Notes: a model not told the origin generated them from the sequence alone. Positions 48,923 to 58,657 are shown, counted from the stretch's first letter. The stretch: DNA of 64,000 nt from Corynebacterium sp. NML140438 (GCF_001875725.1 NZ_MLCQ01000018.1:1-64000), one strand, 5' to 3'. Translations and numbers: made by a program.

Positions 48923-49801
48923 GTGACAGGACCACAATTTACGGCAGGGGCCGTTGATTTAGCTCAGGTAGCGAAGCAGGCGGAGGCTCGCGCGGAAATG
49001 CAGCGTGACGGGTTTGTGCCTGTGTTTACAGTCACCGAGGCTGACCTGGAAGCGAAGGTACTGCAGCGTTCGATGCAGGTGCCGGTCGTTGTTCATGTCG
49101 GTAGCGCACGCTCGGCCGATTCGGAGTCGTTGCGCGCGACGCTGACCGAGCTCGCTACAGGGCAGCGGGGTTTCGCGTACGCATATGTTGATGCGGATGC
49201 TACTCCGCAGATTGCGCAGGCGTTCGGCGTACGAATGGTTCCAACCACGCTTGCGCTTGCAGCTGGGCGTCCGTTGACGAGTTTCGAGGGGGATCAGTCG
49301 GAGGAAGAGCTCAAGCCCTGGCTCGAGGCGCTCGTGAGCAGTGTTGGTAAGCAGCTGCAAGGATTAGATGATGAACCAGTGGAGGACGCAGCACCAGCAG
49401 AGGATCCACGCCTGGAAGAGGCAGCTCGAGCGATGCAAGCTGGCGACTTCGATCAGGCCACGGCGATCTACGATGCGATGTTGAGCGAGGATCCAGGCAA
49501 TAAGGAGGTTGCGCAGGCGAAGGCGACGGTGGCCGTCGTGAAGCGGCTTGACCCTGCGAACCTGGCGGTTGATCCGATTGCTGATGCTGCGGAGCACCCT
49601 GATGATGTAGCGAAGCAGTTGGTAGCTGCTGATGCTGAGCTCGTATCTGGTGCGCCGGAGAAGGCGTTTGATCGACTGTTGTGCTTAGTCAAGCAGTCAC
49701 CGGAGGCGAAAGAGCGACTGCTCGAGCTCTTCGGGCTTTTCGACGCCAGCGATCCGCGAGTATTGTCCGCTCGTACGAAGCTTGCGAGTGCACTGTTCTA
49801 A
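48923..49801 (+). CDS. Thioredoxin-fold/TPR protein, YbbN-like co-chaperone
   Basis: A 292-residue protein with an N-terminal thioredoxin-like domain (about residues 30-140) and C-terminal tetratricopeptide repeats (ARAMQAGDFDQATAIYDAMLSEDPGN). The redox CxxC is missing: the place where it should stand reads HVGSARSADSES, while the cis-proline region VRMVPTTLAL is kept. This suits a chaperone-like rather than disulfide role, as in E. coli YbbN/CnoX. The start is GTG three bases after the previous stop. Confidence 0.85.
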   Translation: MTGPQFTAGAVDLAQVAKQAEARAEMQRDGFVPVFTVTEADLEAKVLQRSMQVPVVVHVGSARSADSESLRATLTELATGQRGFAYAYVDADATPQIAQAFGVRMVPTTLALAAGRPLTSFEGDQSEEELKPWLEALVSSVGKQLQGLDDEPVEDAAPAEDPRLEEAARAMQAGDFDQATAIYDAMLSEDPGNKEVAQAKATVAVVKRLDPANLAVDPIADAAEHPDDVAKQLVAADAELVSGAPEKAFDRLLCLVKQSPEAKERLLELFGLFDASDPRVLSARTKLASALF

Positions 49802-49812
49802 CGAAACATGCA

Positions 49813-49851
49813 AAAGCCCGGACTTGCAGGAACTTCTGAGGCCCGGGCTTT
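49813..49851. terminator. Bidirectional terminator between YbbN-like gene and glgB
   Basis: AAAGCCCGG pairs perfectly with CCGGGCTTT across 21 bases. A and T runs outside the stem let it serve both convergent genes. Confidence 0.85.
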
Positions 49852-49857
49852 GTTGAT

Positions 49858-52062
49858 TTAGCGGCGAACCTTGTACAGCTGTGCGCTCATCGCTGGGACG
49901 TGCAGCTCGATCGAGTGCGGGAATCGATCCCACTCGACGTCGTCGCTATGCACGGTGTGTGGCAGGTCGTTGTTAGCGCCACCGTAGACACCTGCGTCCG
50001 TGTTGATGAGTAGTTCCCACTCACCGTCGACTGGTAGGCCGATCCGGTAGTGCGGCTGCGAAGAACCGGACATGTTGATGACGGCCAACACAGGGTTGCC
50101 CTCGGTGTCCCAACGCAGGTAGGCGAGAATGTTGTGTTGTGAGTCGTCGCCCTTGACCCACTGGAATCCGCCCGGAACATTGTCCTGCGCGTACAGCGCT
50201 GGAGTGTTGACGTAGACCCGGTTCAGGTCGCGAACCAGCTGCTGGATGCCTCGGTGGTACTCGTGGCCCCAGCCGTCGGAAATGTTGTCCCAGTTGATCG
50301 AGTTTGCCTCGTCCCACTCGGTCGTCTGACCCCAGTCGCAGCCCATGAAGAGCAGCTGCTTGCCGGGGTGGGAGAACATGTAGCCGAAGAGGGTGCGAAG
50401 GCCTGCGGCCTTGTTCCAGTCATCGCCAGGCATGCGCTGCCAGAGCGAGCCTTTGCCGTGGACTACTTCGTCGTGGCTAAACGGCAGGACATACTGCTCG
50501 GAAAACGCGTACACCAGGGAGAACGTGATCTCGTTGTGGTGATACGAGCGGTGAATCGGATCGAGGGAGAAGTACTCCAACGTGTCGTTCATCCAGCCCA
50601 TGTTCCACTTCAGTGAGAAGCCGAGGCCATCGTGTTCCGTCAGCGCGGTCACGCCCGGCCAGGCAGTGGATTCCTCCGCGATGGTGACGATACCTGGGTG
50701 GTTGCGGTGAACCGTCGCGTTCATTTCTTGCAGGAATTGGACGGCGTCCCAGTTTTCGCGTCCGCCGAACTGGTTGGGGAGCCACTCGCCAGGCTGGCGG
50801 GAGTAGTCCAGGTAGAGCATCGATGCGACGGCGTCGACGCGGAGGCCGTCGATGTGGAACTCTTCACACCAGTACAGGGCGTTCGCGACGAGGAAGTTGC
50901 GAACTTCGTTGCGTCCGAAGTCGAAAACGTAGGTGCCCCAGTCTTTTTGTTCGCCGCGGCGCCAATCTGGGTGCTCGTAGAGTGCGGTGCCGTCGAAGCG
51001 GGCGAGCGCCCAGTCATCCTTCGGGAAGTGGGCTGGCACCCAGTCGACGATGACCCCGATGCCCGCTGCGTGTAGGTCGTTGACGAGGGCGCGGAAGTCA
51101 TCCGGGGTTCCCCAGCGGGCGGTTGGGGCATAATAGCCGGTGACCTGGTAGCCCCAGGAACCACCAAACGGGTGCTCAGCGACGGGGAGGAACTCGACGT
51201 GGGTGAAGCCGTTTTCCACGAGGTAGGGGACGAGCTCGTCGCGCATCGTCTGGAAGGTGGCGTCCTTCTTCCAGGAGCCCACGTGGCATTCGTACACGCT
51301 CATCGGCGAGTTTGTCGGGTCGCCTTCTCGACGCTGTTGCTCCCACTCCTCGTCGGTCCACACGAACTTGGATGGGGCCGCAACCACGGAGACTGTTTCC
51401 GGCGGGGTAAGCGTTTGCTTCGCCAGTGGGTCGGCTTTGTCGATACGGCGGCCGTCGGACGTTTGTACCGCAAACTTGTACGTGGTTCCGGCTTCGATGC
51501 CGGGGATGAAGATTTCCCACACACCGGTCGAACCAAGGACGCGCATCGGGTACTGGTTTGGATTCCACGCACAGAAGTCGCCTACGACGGCGACACCTTG
51601 TGCGTTTGGAGCCCATACAGCGAAGGAGGTACCAGTGACGGTACCGAGTGTCGTCTCGTAGGTACGGACGTTGGCGCCGAGTACCTCCCAGAGACGCTCG
51701 TGGCGCCCCTCACTGATCAGGTGGAGGTCGAGCGTTCCGAGCGTAGGAAGGAAGTGGTACGCATCGGCCACAGTGACCGGATCACCTTCGGGATAGTGCA
51801 CCCTGAATCGGTAGTCAGGCGCGGTTGCGTCCGTCAATCCAATGACCCAGATGTCGTCACCGATGGGCTGCATCGGACGGATTTCATCGTGGATGAGCAG
51901 CTCGACATTTGTCGCACCGAGGAAGCGGGCACGAATCACCGAACCTTCGGGCGCTGCGTGCCATCCGTAGAAATCGTGCGGAGCATGGTGTTTGCACTCG
52001 AGGAGGCGGTGCCGGTCGTGTGCCGGGATCAGCAGTGCTGAGTTGACTGTGTTTGCAGACAT
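49858..52062 (-). CDS. glgB: 1,4-alpha-glucan branching enzyme GlgB
   Basis: A 734-residue GH13 enzyme that puts alpha-1,6 branches into glycogen. There are one or two N-terminal CBM48-like modules, then the catalytic barrel with VDWVPAHFP, GLRVDAVASML (nucleophile Asp), TIAEEST (acid Glu) and LPFSHDEVVHGKGS. The start ATG gives MSANTVNSALLIP with AGAAAGAA upstream. It lies 34 bases after glgE, so the two form one operon of the GlgE alpha-glucan route. Confidence 0.96.
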   Translation of the reverse strand: MSANTVNSALLIPAHDRHRLLECKHHAPHDFYGWHAAPEGSVIRARFLGATNVELLIHDEIRPMQPIGDDIWVIGLTDATAPDYRFRVHYPEGDPVTVADAYHFLPTLGTLDLHLISEGRHERLWEVLGANVRTYETTLGTVTGTSFAVWAPNAQGVAVVGDFCAWNPNQYPMRVLGSTGVWEIFIPGIEAGTTYKFAVQTSDGRRIDKADPLAKQTLTPPETVSVVAAPSKFVWTDEEWEQQRREGDPTNSPMSVYECHVGSWKKDATFQTMRDELVPYLVENGFTHVEFLPVAEHPFGGSWGYQVTGYYAPTARWGTPDDFRALVNDLHAAGIGVIVDWVPAHFPKDDWALARFDGTALYEHPDWRRGEQKDWGTYVFDFGRNEVRNFLVANALYWCEEFHIDGLRVDAVASMLYLDYSRQPGEWLPNQFGGRENWDAVQFLQEMNATVHRNHPGIVTIAEESTAWPGVTALTEHDGLGFSLKWNMGWMNDTLEYFSLDPIHRSYHHNEITFSLVYAFSEQYVLPFSHDEVVHGKGSLWQRMPGDDWNKAAGLRTLFGYMFSHPGKQLLFMGCDWGQTTEWDEANSINWDNISDGWGHEYHRGIQQLVRDLNRVYVNTPALYAQDNVPGGFQWVKGDDSQHNILAYLRWDTEGNPVLAVINMSGSSQPHYRIGLPVDGEWELLINTDAGVYGGANNDLPHTVHSDDVEWDRFPHSIELHVPAMSAQLYKVRR

Positions 52063-52096
52063 AATGTTCTTTCTAGCGTCTGTTACGTCGCGGTTG

Positions 52097-54121
52097 TTAT
52101 GGGCGGTAGTCGTGGTCTGAAATTTGTCGGAATGCGAGTGCCTCTCGCTTGTGAGGTGCAACATCAGGCAGCTTGAGAATGTGAGCAACGTTGACTTCAG
52201 GAGCGAGGCGCACGTAGTTTTCTGGGCCCCAGTCGTAGTATGCGTCCGTCACCAGATCATGGACCGCAAACTGCGCACCGTAGTCGAGGCCAACTGCCGG
52301 CGCGTCGAGATACAGGGTTCCTTCCTGTGCGTTCCACGGGTCCAGGTTGACGACGACGAGCACCGCGTTTCCAGAGATGGCATCGACCTTCGAATACGCG
52401 ATGATCTGGTCATTATCTACGTGGTGGAAGCGAATTTGGCGGAGCTGCTGCAAGGCAGGTTGGGCCTTGCGGAAGCGGTTGAGGGAAGTGATGTAAGGCT
52501 CAAGGGACTGGCCGTTATCAAGGGCAGCCTGGAAGTCGCGTGGGCGAAGCTCGTACTTTTCGGAGTGGTTGTACTCTTCGCTGCCTTCGGCGACAGCTTC
52601 GCCCTCGAAGAGTTCGAAGCCGGAATAGACGCCCCACAGCGGGCTCATGGTGGCCGCGAGCGTGGCACGGATCGCGAACGCAGCGGGTCCGCCGTACTGC
52701 AGTGATGCGTGCAATATGTCAGGCGTATTGACGAAGAGGTTCGGGCGGGAGACATCTGCGACGCCGACCATGTGCTCGGCGAAATCGATGAGATCACCCT
52801 TGGAGACCTTCCAGGTGAAGTGGGTGTAGGACTGGGAGAACCCTGCCTTGGACAGTCCGTACATCACCGGCGGGCGGGTAAATGCTTCGGCGAGGAAGAT
52901 CACGTCTGGGTTCGTTTCATGGACACGGTTGATGAGCCAGTGCCAGAAGTTCACGGGCTTCGTGTGGGGGTTGTCCACACGGAATGTGCGGATACCGAGA
53001 CCTACCCAGTACATGACAACCCGGTAGATCTCCTCGTAGACCTTCTCAGGGTTGTTATCAAAGTTGATCGGGTAGATGTCCTGGTACTTCTTCGGAGGGT
53101 TTTCGGCGTACGCAATGGTGCCGTCTTCCAAAATAGTGAAGAAGTCTGGGTGCTCGGTTGCCCACGGGTGATCAGGCGCAGCTTGCAGCGCAAGATCAAG
53201 TGCAACTTCCAGGCCGAGTTTGTCCGCGTGCTCGAGCATCGCACAGAATTCTTTTTCCCCACCGAGTTGTGGGTGGAAGGCGTCGTGGCCGCCATCGCGG
53301 GAGCCGATTGCCCACGGAGAACCGACATCGCCGTCTTCAGCGACAAGCGTGTTGTCCTTTCCCTTGCGGTTGATTTCGCCGATTGGGTGGATAGGCGGGA
53401 AGTAGACGGTGTCAAAGCCCATCGCGGCGACACGATCGAGCGCCTTCGCGGTCGTAGCCCAGGTACCATGCACCGGGTTGCCTTCTTCATCCCAGCCGCC
53501 GGTCGAGCGAGGGAAGAGTTCGTACCACGAGTTCACGAGCGCATCGCGCCGCTCTACGTAAATGTCGCAAATAGGACCGTGGGTGACGAGCTCACGAAGT
53601 GGAAACGCGTTGAGCACCTCCAGCACTTCATCCGACAAACCGGCAAGAATGCGTTCTCTCAAGGGAAGCGCAGGGTTGCCGAGGGCAGTAGCAGCGCGCT
53701 CCAGGACCTCCCGGTCTGGTGCAGGAGTTTGGGCGATGGCTGCTTCGAAAAGGTGAATACCGTGGGCAATGTCATTGGCCATCTCCTCGGTCGTCTGGCC
53801 AGCTTCGAGCTTCTTCGACACAGCATTACGCCACGTCGCCATGACGTCGCTCCATGCATCAACGCGGTATCGCCACAGCCCCTGGGAATCAGGGACAAAC
53901 ACCGCGTGGGTGTAATCCGGGCGGTACGGTTCCTGCTGCATATGAATGGAGTATTGTTCTCCGTTTGGATCCGTAATTACGAGGCTTGCGGCAATAGCGT
54001 CGTGGCCTTCCCTCCACACCACGGCAGAGACCGGTACCACTTCACCTACCACCGCCTTCGCCGGAAGAGTTCGCCCTGAAATTTGAGGGCGAACGTCGTC
54101 GATACCAAAGCGTGCAACCAT
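52097..54121 (-). CDS. glgE: Alpha-1,4-glucan:maltose-1-phosphate maltosyltransferase GlgE
   Basis: A 674-residue GH13_3 enzyme that adds maltose from maltose-1-phosphate to a growing alpha-glucan. Features are the N-terminal domain DVRPQISGRTLPAKAVVGE, the family-specific PPIHPIGEINRKGKDN, nucleophile Asp383 in FRVDNPHTKP and acid Glu412 in FLAEAFTRPP. GAGGA lies upstream of the ATG. It is paired with glgB, which branches the product. The makers of maltose-1-phosphate (TreS/Pep2 or GlgA-type) are not in this window. Confidence 0.97.
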   Translation of the reverse strand: MVARFGIDDVRPQISGRTLPAKAVVGEVVPVSAVVWREGHDAIAASLVITDPNGEQYSIHMQQEPYRPDYTHAVFVPDSQGLWRYRVDAWSDVMATWRNAVSKKLEAGQTTEEMANDIAHGIHLFEAAIAQTPAPDREVLERAATALGNPALPLRERILAGLSDEVLEVLNAFPLRELVTHGPICDIYVERRDALVNSWYELFPRSTGGWDEEGNPVHGTWATTAKALDRVAAMGFDTVYFPPIHPIGEINRKGKDNTLVAEDGDVGSPWAIGSRDGGHDAFHPQLGGEKEFCAMLEHADKLGLEVALDLALQAAPDHPWATEHPDFFTILEDGTIAYAENPPKKYQDIYPINFDNNPEKVYEEIYRVVMYWVGLGIRTFRVDNPHTKPVNFWHWLINRVHETNPDVIFLAEAFTRPPVMYGLSKAGFSQSYTHFTWKVSKGDLIDFAEHMVGVADVSRPNLFVNTPDILHASLQYGGPAAFAIRATLAATMSPLWGVYSGFELFEGEAVAEGSEEYNHSEKYELRPRDFQAALDNGQSLEPYITSLNRFRKAQPALQQLRQIRFHHVDNDQIIAYSKVDAISGNAVLVVVNLDPWNAQEGTLYLDAPAVGLDYGAQFAVHDLVTDAYYDWGPENYVRLAPEVNVAHILKLPDVAPHKREALAFRQISDHDYRP

Positions 54122-54158
54122 GTCGTTTTATCCTCACATGTAGCCGATGGAAGTCGGA

Positions 54159-54174
54159 CACACCTATAGGTGTG
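54159..54174. promoter_or_regulatory. Perfect 16-bp palindrome upstream of glgE
   Basis: CACACCTATAGGTGTG reads the same on both strands and contains TATAGG, a plausible -10 box for glgE on the minus strand (38 bases before the ATG). It could be an operator laid over the promoter, or a hairpin at the 5' end of the transcript. A second inverted repeat, CTTATG...CATAAG, lies at 54202-54224. Confidence 0.45.
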
Positions 54175-54330
54175 CTCTTTCTTCTCTCAGACTAGCTAAC
54201 TCTTATGGGAAATACCGACATAAGGGTTCGCTTTCATCCGTGGCGATTCTCATACAACGATATGGTTACATAGAGAGCTCAGCCGCTCGTATTGCTCACC
54301 ACGTAGACGCCGAAGTAGAAAGAAGCCAGA

Positions 54331-55173
54331 ATGGTAGCCGTGAACGAACCAACCACTGACCCAGATCTGCTCATCGACTTCCGAGGAGTCGAGTTTATTC
54401 GTGGAGGTAACACGCTTGTTGGCCCCGTCGACTGGCAAGTAGAACTCGACGAGCGCTGGGTCATCGTCGGGCCAAATGGCGCCGGCAAGACCACCCTGAT
54501 TCGCATGGCTGCAGCCCAAGAGTTTCCATCGCGCGGTGTCGCGTTCGTCCTGGGGGAGCGCATCGGTAAGACCGATATGCGTGACCTGCGCGCTGCAATC
54601 GGGCTGACGTCTTCTGCGATTGCGTCCATGATCCCGGCAAGTGAAAAAGTCGGCGACATCGTCGTCTCCGCGGGCTACGCCGTCGTTGGTCGTTGGCGGG
54701 AGAAATATGAGGACGTCGACTATGAGCAAGCACTCGATGTTCTCGAACAGGTCGGGGCGATGCACCTCATCGACCGTACGTGGGGCACCCTGTCTGACGG
54801 TGAGAAGAAGCGCGTCCTCATCGCCCGAGCAGTCATGATTGACCCAGAGCTCCTCATCATGGACGAACCTGCGGCAGGCATGGACCTTGGCGGACGCGAA
54901 GACCTCATCGCGTACCTCGGCGACCTCGCGCTCGACCCTGACGCGCCAGCGATGGTGATGATCACGCACCACCTGGAGGAGATTCCGTATGGGTTTACGC
55001 ACGCCATGCTGCTCGACGAAGGGACCGTGATCGCCCAAGGGCTTATTGAAGACGTACTTACCAGCGAAAATGTCTCTCAAGCGTATCATCAGCCCATTGA
55101 AGTGCAGCACGACGACGGTCGGTTCTATGCTCGTCGTGCACGAAGCGCACGAAGTGGTGCGCATCGCGCATAA
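54331..55173 (+). CDS. ABC transporter ATP-binding protein
   Basis: A 280-residue ATPase with Walker A VGPNGAGKTTLIRM, the signature reading TLSDGEKKRVLIARA, Walker B LLIMDEPAAGMD and H-loop ITHHLEE. No permease gene lies beside it, so its partner is unknown; the sequence is closest in style to ATPases of metal/siderophore importers or ModF-like proteins. It starts the run ABC ATPase, Nudix, THUMP-like, cysteine desulfurase. Confidence 0.85.
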   Translation: MVAVNEPTTDPDLLIDFRGVEFIRGGNTLVGPVDWQVELDERWVIVGPNGAGKTTLIRMAAAQEFPSRGVAFVLGERIGKTDMRDLRAAIGLTSSAIASMIPASEKVGDIVVSAGYAVVGRWREKYEDVDYEQALDVLEQVGAMHLIDRTWGTLSDGEKKRVLIARAVMIDPELLIMDEPAAGMDLGGREDLIAYLGDLALDPDAPAMVMITHHLEEIPYGFTHAMLLDEGTVIAQGLIEDVLTSENVSQAYHQPIEVQHDDGRFYARRARSARSGAHRA

Positions 55174-55197
55174 CACCACGCGAGGAGGTGGAGCACC

Positions 55198-56055
55198 GTG
55201 TACCGTAAAACCGGCGCATTTTCCGTCAACGCAACAGACGCCGTCGACGCCACAGAAACCAGTGGGTTCAACGGAGCACGCCTTTCTGCCACCGTCATCC
55301 TCGTCCGAGACACCTCCGATGGCATCAAAATATGGATGCAAGAACGCGTCATGAGCATGAAGAACTACCCAGGCATGACGGTGTTTCCCGGAGGCGGCGT
55401 CGATAGCCGAGACTTCCCACCTCGTGCCTGGAACGACGGCGACCTGTGGATCGGTAAGTCCGCGGTCTCCGTCGCACGCACACTTGGCGTGACGAAATAC
55501 AAAGCACACGCCCTACTCTTCGCCGCCGTTCGGGAACTCTTCGAGGAAACCGGAACGCTCCTGGCAGTCGACGACGAAGGCACCCTCCTCAGCGACGCAC
55601 GGCCCTTCCACGACCAGCGACTCAAACTCGTCTCACACGAAATATCCCTCACCGATATGCTGCAGGAAAACGATCTCAACGTCTGCAGCGACCTCCTCAT
55701 CCCATTCGCACGATGGGTGGGCTGCTCACACCGGGGAAACTGGTTCGACACCTTTAGCTTCCTCGCTCAAGCGCCCACCGGCCAAGAACCAGACGCAGAA
55801 ACCGGCGAAGCGGACGACGCCAACTGGTTCTCTCCTGAACTGCTTATGGAAGGATGGCGTGCCGGGCTTGTCCGGTTCGTGCCTTCAACCTGGGGTCAAC
55901 TCCAAATGCTGTGCTCCTGTGACACGTTCGAAGACGCAGTCAAACTCGCGCGCGACGCTGACCTACGGCCAATTATCGGCGACCCTGCAGAAGACCCCCG
56001 CTACTACGAGTTCTTCCACGAGCACCCAGTCGAGAGGATCGGGACACCAAAATGA
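55198..56055 (+). CDS. Nudix hydrolase (NUDT19-like)
   Basis: A 285-residue Nudix-fold hydrolase expected to cleave a nucleoside-diphosphate-linked compound. The Nudix box is split: VFPGGGVDSRD holds the first glycine part, and about 45 residues later AAVRELFEETGTLL holds the REUxEExGU part. Such an insertion occurs in NUDT19-like CoA diphosphatases. The GTG start has GAGGAGG ahead. Its final bases overlap the next start (ATGA). Confidence 0.85.
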   Translation: MYRKTGAFSVNATDAVDATETSGFNGARLSATVILVRDTSDGIKIWMQERVMSMKNYPGMTVFPGGGVDSRDFPPRAWNDGDLWIGKSAVSVARTLGVTKYKAHALLFAAVRELFEETGTLLAVDDEGTLLSDARPFHDQRLKLVSHEISLTDMLQENDLNVCSDLLIPFARWVGCSHRGNWFDTFSFLAQAPTGQEPDAETGEADDANWFSPELLMEGWRAGLVRFVPSTWGQLQMLCSCDTFEDAVKLARDADLRPIIGDPAEDPRYYEFFHEHPVERIGTPK

Positions 56056-57206
56056 GCTTCACCCTGGACGAGGTTACGTTTCTGCGGGACAACCTCCAAA
56101 GAATTTTGGCACTTGGCCCGGACCTTGAACTCACGCCAAACACCTTGATGCGTGACAGGAAAGTACTGGAGAAAGAATTCGGCGGCCACGCTCGGGGCGT
56201 CACAGAATTGCTCACCGCGCAGCGCAACGCGCACGGGAAAATGCCAAACCACTGGCTCACCGACAGCGATGCCGCGCAACAAGCGACACCGCAACTCGTC
56301 GCCGAATACAGGGCACAGCTCATCGCCGACATAGGGGCGACAACGGTCCACGACGTGACCTGCTCGGTTGGAAGCGAAGGGGCGTCGATAAGAAAGAAAG
56401 AACTTGCCTGGATCGGCTCTGACCTTGACCGCGTACGGCTCGCGATGGCACAAGCAAACCTTTCCGACGCACACGTGCTCCTCTGCCAGGCCGACGCCCT
56501 TCGGCCAGTCAGTCGCGCCGACGTCATCGTCGCTGATCCGGCACGACGCGCTAACGGTCGGCGCATCACCGACCCGGCAAAACTCCTACCGCCACTGCCA
56601 GACCTCGTGGAGGCCCACCGCGGTCGAGAGCTCGCAGTAAAGTGCGCACCCGGCATCGACTACAGCGAATGGGGCGGGCTTGTCAGCGTCGCCTCCGTTG
56701 ACGGCGGAGTCAAAGAAACCTGCCTCTACACAGACGGCTTCGGCACGAGCATCAGAGAAGCCGTAGTACTGCGTACGGACGGAACACACGAGCGGGTGCG
56801 CTCGGACGAGCCCGACGACATCAGCGTCGCAGAACCCGGCACCTGGATGATCGAGCCGGATGGAGCAATCATTCGCGCCGGGCTTGTTCGCCATTGGGCA
56901 CATAGGCACAAGCTGTGGATGGTGGATCCACACATTGCATTTCTCACTGGTGAGGAACTCCCTCCCGGCTCAAGCGGCTTTCGGCTTGTAGAGGCAGTTC
57001 CGTTCAAACGGCTCAAGGCAGCGCTGAATAAATATCAAGCAGGGGCGCTTGAGATCCTCGTACGGGGTGTTGATGTCAACCCAGACCAGCTACGAAAGAA
57101 GCTGAAGCTCAAAGGTCGCCACCAGATGGCCGTGCTCATCGCTCGTACTGGCACCAGCCCGACTGCATACATTTGTGAAGCAAGGGAGCATCACCGCGTA
57201 GGGTAG
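56052..57206 (+). CDS. THUMP-like domain protein with methyltransferase fold
   Basis: A 384-residue protein of the actinobacterial THUMP-like/SAM-binding family. A Rossmann-like part has VHDVTCSVGSEGAS (SAM loop position) and VIVADPARRANGRRI, resembling the catalytic DPPR region of RNA or DNA methyltransferases. The C-terminal THUMP-like part ends KKLKLKGRHQMAVLIARTG. Substrate unknown. Translation is coupled to the Nudix gene by ATGA. Confidence 0.8.
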   Translation: MSFTLDEVTFLRDNLQRILALGPDLELTPNTLMRDRKVLEKEFGGHARGVTELLTAQRNAHGKMPNHWLTDSDAAQQATPQLVAEYRAQLIADIGATTVHDVTCSVGSEGASIRKKELAWIGSDLDRVRLAMAQANLSDAHVLLCQADALRPVSRADVIVADPARRANGRRITDPAKLLPPLPDLVEAHRGRELAVKCAPGIDYSEWGGLVSVASVDGGVKETCLYTDGFGTSIREAVVLRTDGTHERVRSDEPDDISVAEPGTWMIEPDGAIIRAGLVRHWAHRHKLWMVDPHIAFLTGEELPPGSSGFRLVEAVPFKRLKAALNKYQAGALEILVRGVDVNPDQLRKKLKLKGRHQMAVLIARTGTSPTAYICEAREHHRVG

Positions 57207-57211
57207 TGCGC

Positions 57212-58336
57212 ATGAAGTATCTCGATCACGCGGCAACTACTCCCATGCGCCAGGTGGCTATCGATGCCTGGGTGAAACACGCAGGTGCTCTGAACCCCGG
57301 CGCACAGCATGCGGCGGGGCGCCAAGCCCACGCGGTGCTCGCCGATGCGAGGGAACAGGTCGCGGAGCTACTTGGGGCGGACCCAGTCGAGGTAATTTTT
57401 ACCGGCTCCGGTACGGAGGCCGATAATATCGCGGTCCGAGGGCTCTACGATGCCATGCGTGGCAAGCAAGGGGACAGGGTGGTGTGCTCGCCAGTTGAGC
57501 ACTCGGCGGTACTCGAGACAGTCAAATCGCTTGGAGCGGAGCACGTGGATTGGCTTCCAGTAGGTGACGACGGCCACCTCGCGGACCTCGGAGCGCTCGA
57601 CTCCCCGGCGGCTGTCGCAGCCGTGATGTGGGCGAACAATGAGACCGGTGCGCTCCAGCCTGTTGAGGAAGTCGTGCGCAGAGCTGCGCTTCAGAACACG
57701 CCCGTCCACGTCGATGCTGTGCAGGCCGTCGGCAAAGTCCCCGTTCATTTCCATGAGCTTGGCGCAACAACGTTGGCGGCAAGCGCACATAAGTTTGGTG
57801 GTCCACGCGGGACCGGACTTTTGCTGGCGAAACGCTCGCCGGCGCCAACGGCATCAATACACGGTGGTGGCCAAGAACGTGGGTTGCGGCCGGGGACGGT
57901 CGATGTCGCTTCCGCTGCGGCGACTGCTGCGGCGTTGGCGGAAGCCTGTGCTGAGATGGAACGCGAGCGCGCACACGTCAAGCAGCTTCGCGACGCGCTC
58001 ATCGTTGGCGTACGGCGGGAGGTTCCGGATGTTGTCGTCACCACCCAGGAACCAGCAGTGGAAGGGCATGCTCACTTCATGTTCCGCGGTGCGCACGGGG
58101 ACGCAATGCTCATGCTGCTCGACACGCTTGGCATTGCTGTTTCGACTGGATCGACGTGTGCTAGCGGTGTGACACGGATGAGCCACGTCCTCGAAGCGAT
58201 GGGCGTAGAAGAAGAACTTGGCTTGGGCGCGCTGCGGATCTCGCTGGGCCGAACAAACACGCAAGAGGATATCGATTACTTTGTCCAACAGATCGCAGAC
58301 GTTGTTGCGAAGGCCCGCGCAGCAGGGAACATGTAA
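57212..58336 (+). CDS. Cysteine desulfurase (NifS/IscS-like)
   Basis: A 374-residue PLP enzyme that takes sulfur from cysteine for Fe-S clusters or tRNA thiolation. The start is YLDHAATTPMR, the PLP lysine is in SAHKFGGPRGTGLL, and the catalytic cysteine is in STGSTCASGVTRMSHVL. I chose the ATG; a GTG six bases upstream overlaps the preceding stop. In related genomes a tRNA 2-thiouridylase gene (mnmA) lies nearby; it is not found in the remaining window. A terminator follows. Confidence 0.92.
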   Translation: MKYLDHAATTPMRQVAIDAWVKHAGALNPGAQHAAGRQAHAVLADAREQVAELLGADPVEVIFTGSGTEADNIAVRGLYDAMRGKQGDRVVCSPVEHSAVLETVKSLGAEHVDWLPVGDDGHLADLGALDSPAAVAAVMWANNETGALQPVEEVVRRAALQNTPVHVDAVQAVGKVPVHFHELGATTLAASAHKFGGPRGTGLLLAKRSPAPTASIHGGGQERGLRPGTVDVASAAATAAALAEACAEMERERAHVKQLRDALIVGVRREVPDVVVTTQEPAVEGHAHFMFRGAHGDAMLMLLDTLGIAVSTGSTCASGVTRMSHVLEAMGVEEELGLGALRISLGRTNTQEDIDYFVQQIADVVAKARAAGNM

Positions 58337-58367
58337 GTTTTTCGCTGCGTGTTGGCGTTGAGTGTCG

Positions 58368-58404
58368 GGCCCGGACCAGTACAAGCATCATGCTGGTTCG
58401 GGTC
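58368..58404 (+). terminator. Terminator after the cysteine desulfurase gene
   Basis: GGCCCGGACCAG pairs with CTGGTTCGGGTC through a few G-T pairs; an inner stem AGCAT/ATGCT lies in the loop. TTTCATACTTTC follows. Confidence 0.65.
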
Positions 58405-58644
58405 TTTCATACTTTCGACCCAACCCAACGGGGGTAAAACGCGGGGGTAGTAACTGTTCAACGATCACGAAAAGGTCTGCCTTGCACACCGATAGGCCCC
58501 AAGTTTGGCAACACCCGACCGGGAAAGGTTTTGGGTATCAAAACGGGGTGCATTAATAGCCCCTTGGATACGTGTCGAATGACACGTGTCGTGCCTGGTA
58601 AGCCCGATTTGCTTAGCTTTCTCTTATCTCAACTTGCGCTAGGT

Positions 58645-58657
58645 CGCATATTATGCG
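58645..58657. promoter_or_regulatory. 13-bp palindrome CGCATATTATGCG
   Basis: Two perfect 6-base arms around a central T. It includes TATTAT, which could be a -10 box. It lies 12 bases before the first TGTTGAACA copy, so operator and repeats may form one control region for the metalloprotease gene. Confidence 0.4.

Noticed and set aside
52709..54079. 456-codon open frame antisense to glgE
   Set aside because: Fully inside glgE, whose product is intact; no promoter or ribosome site.
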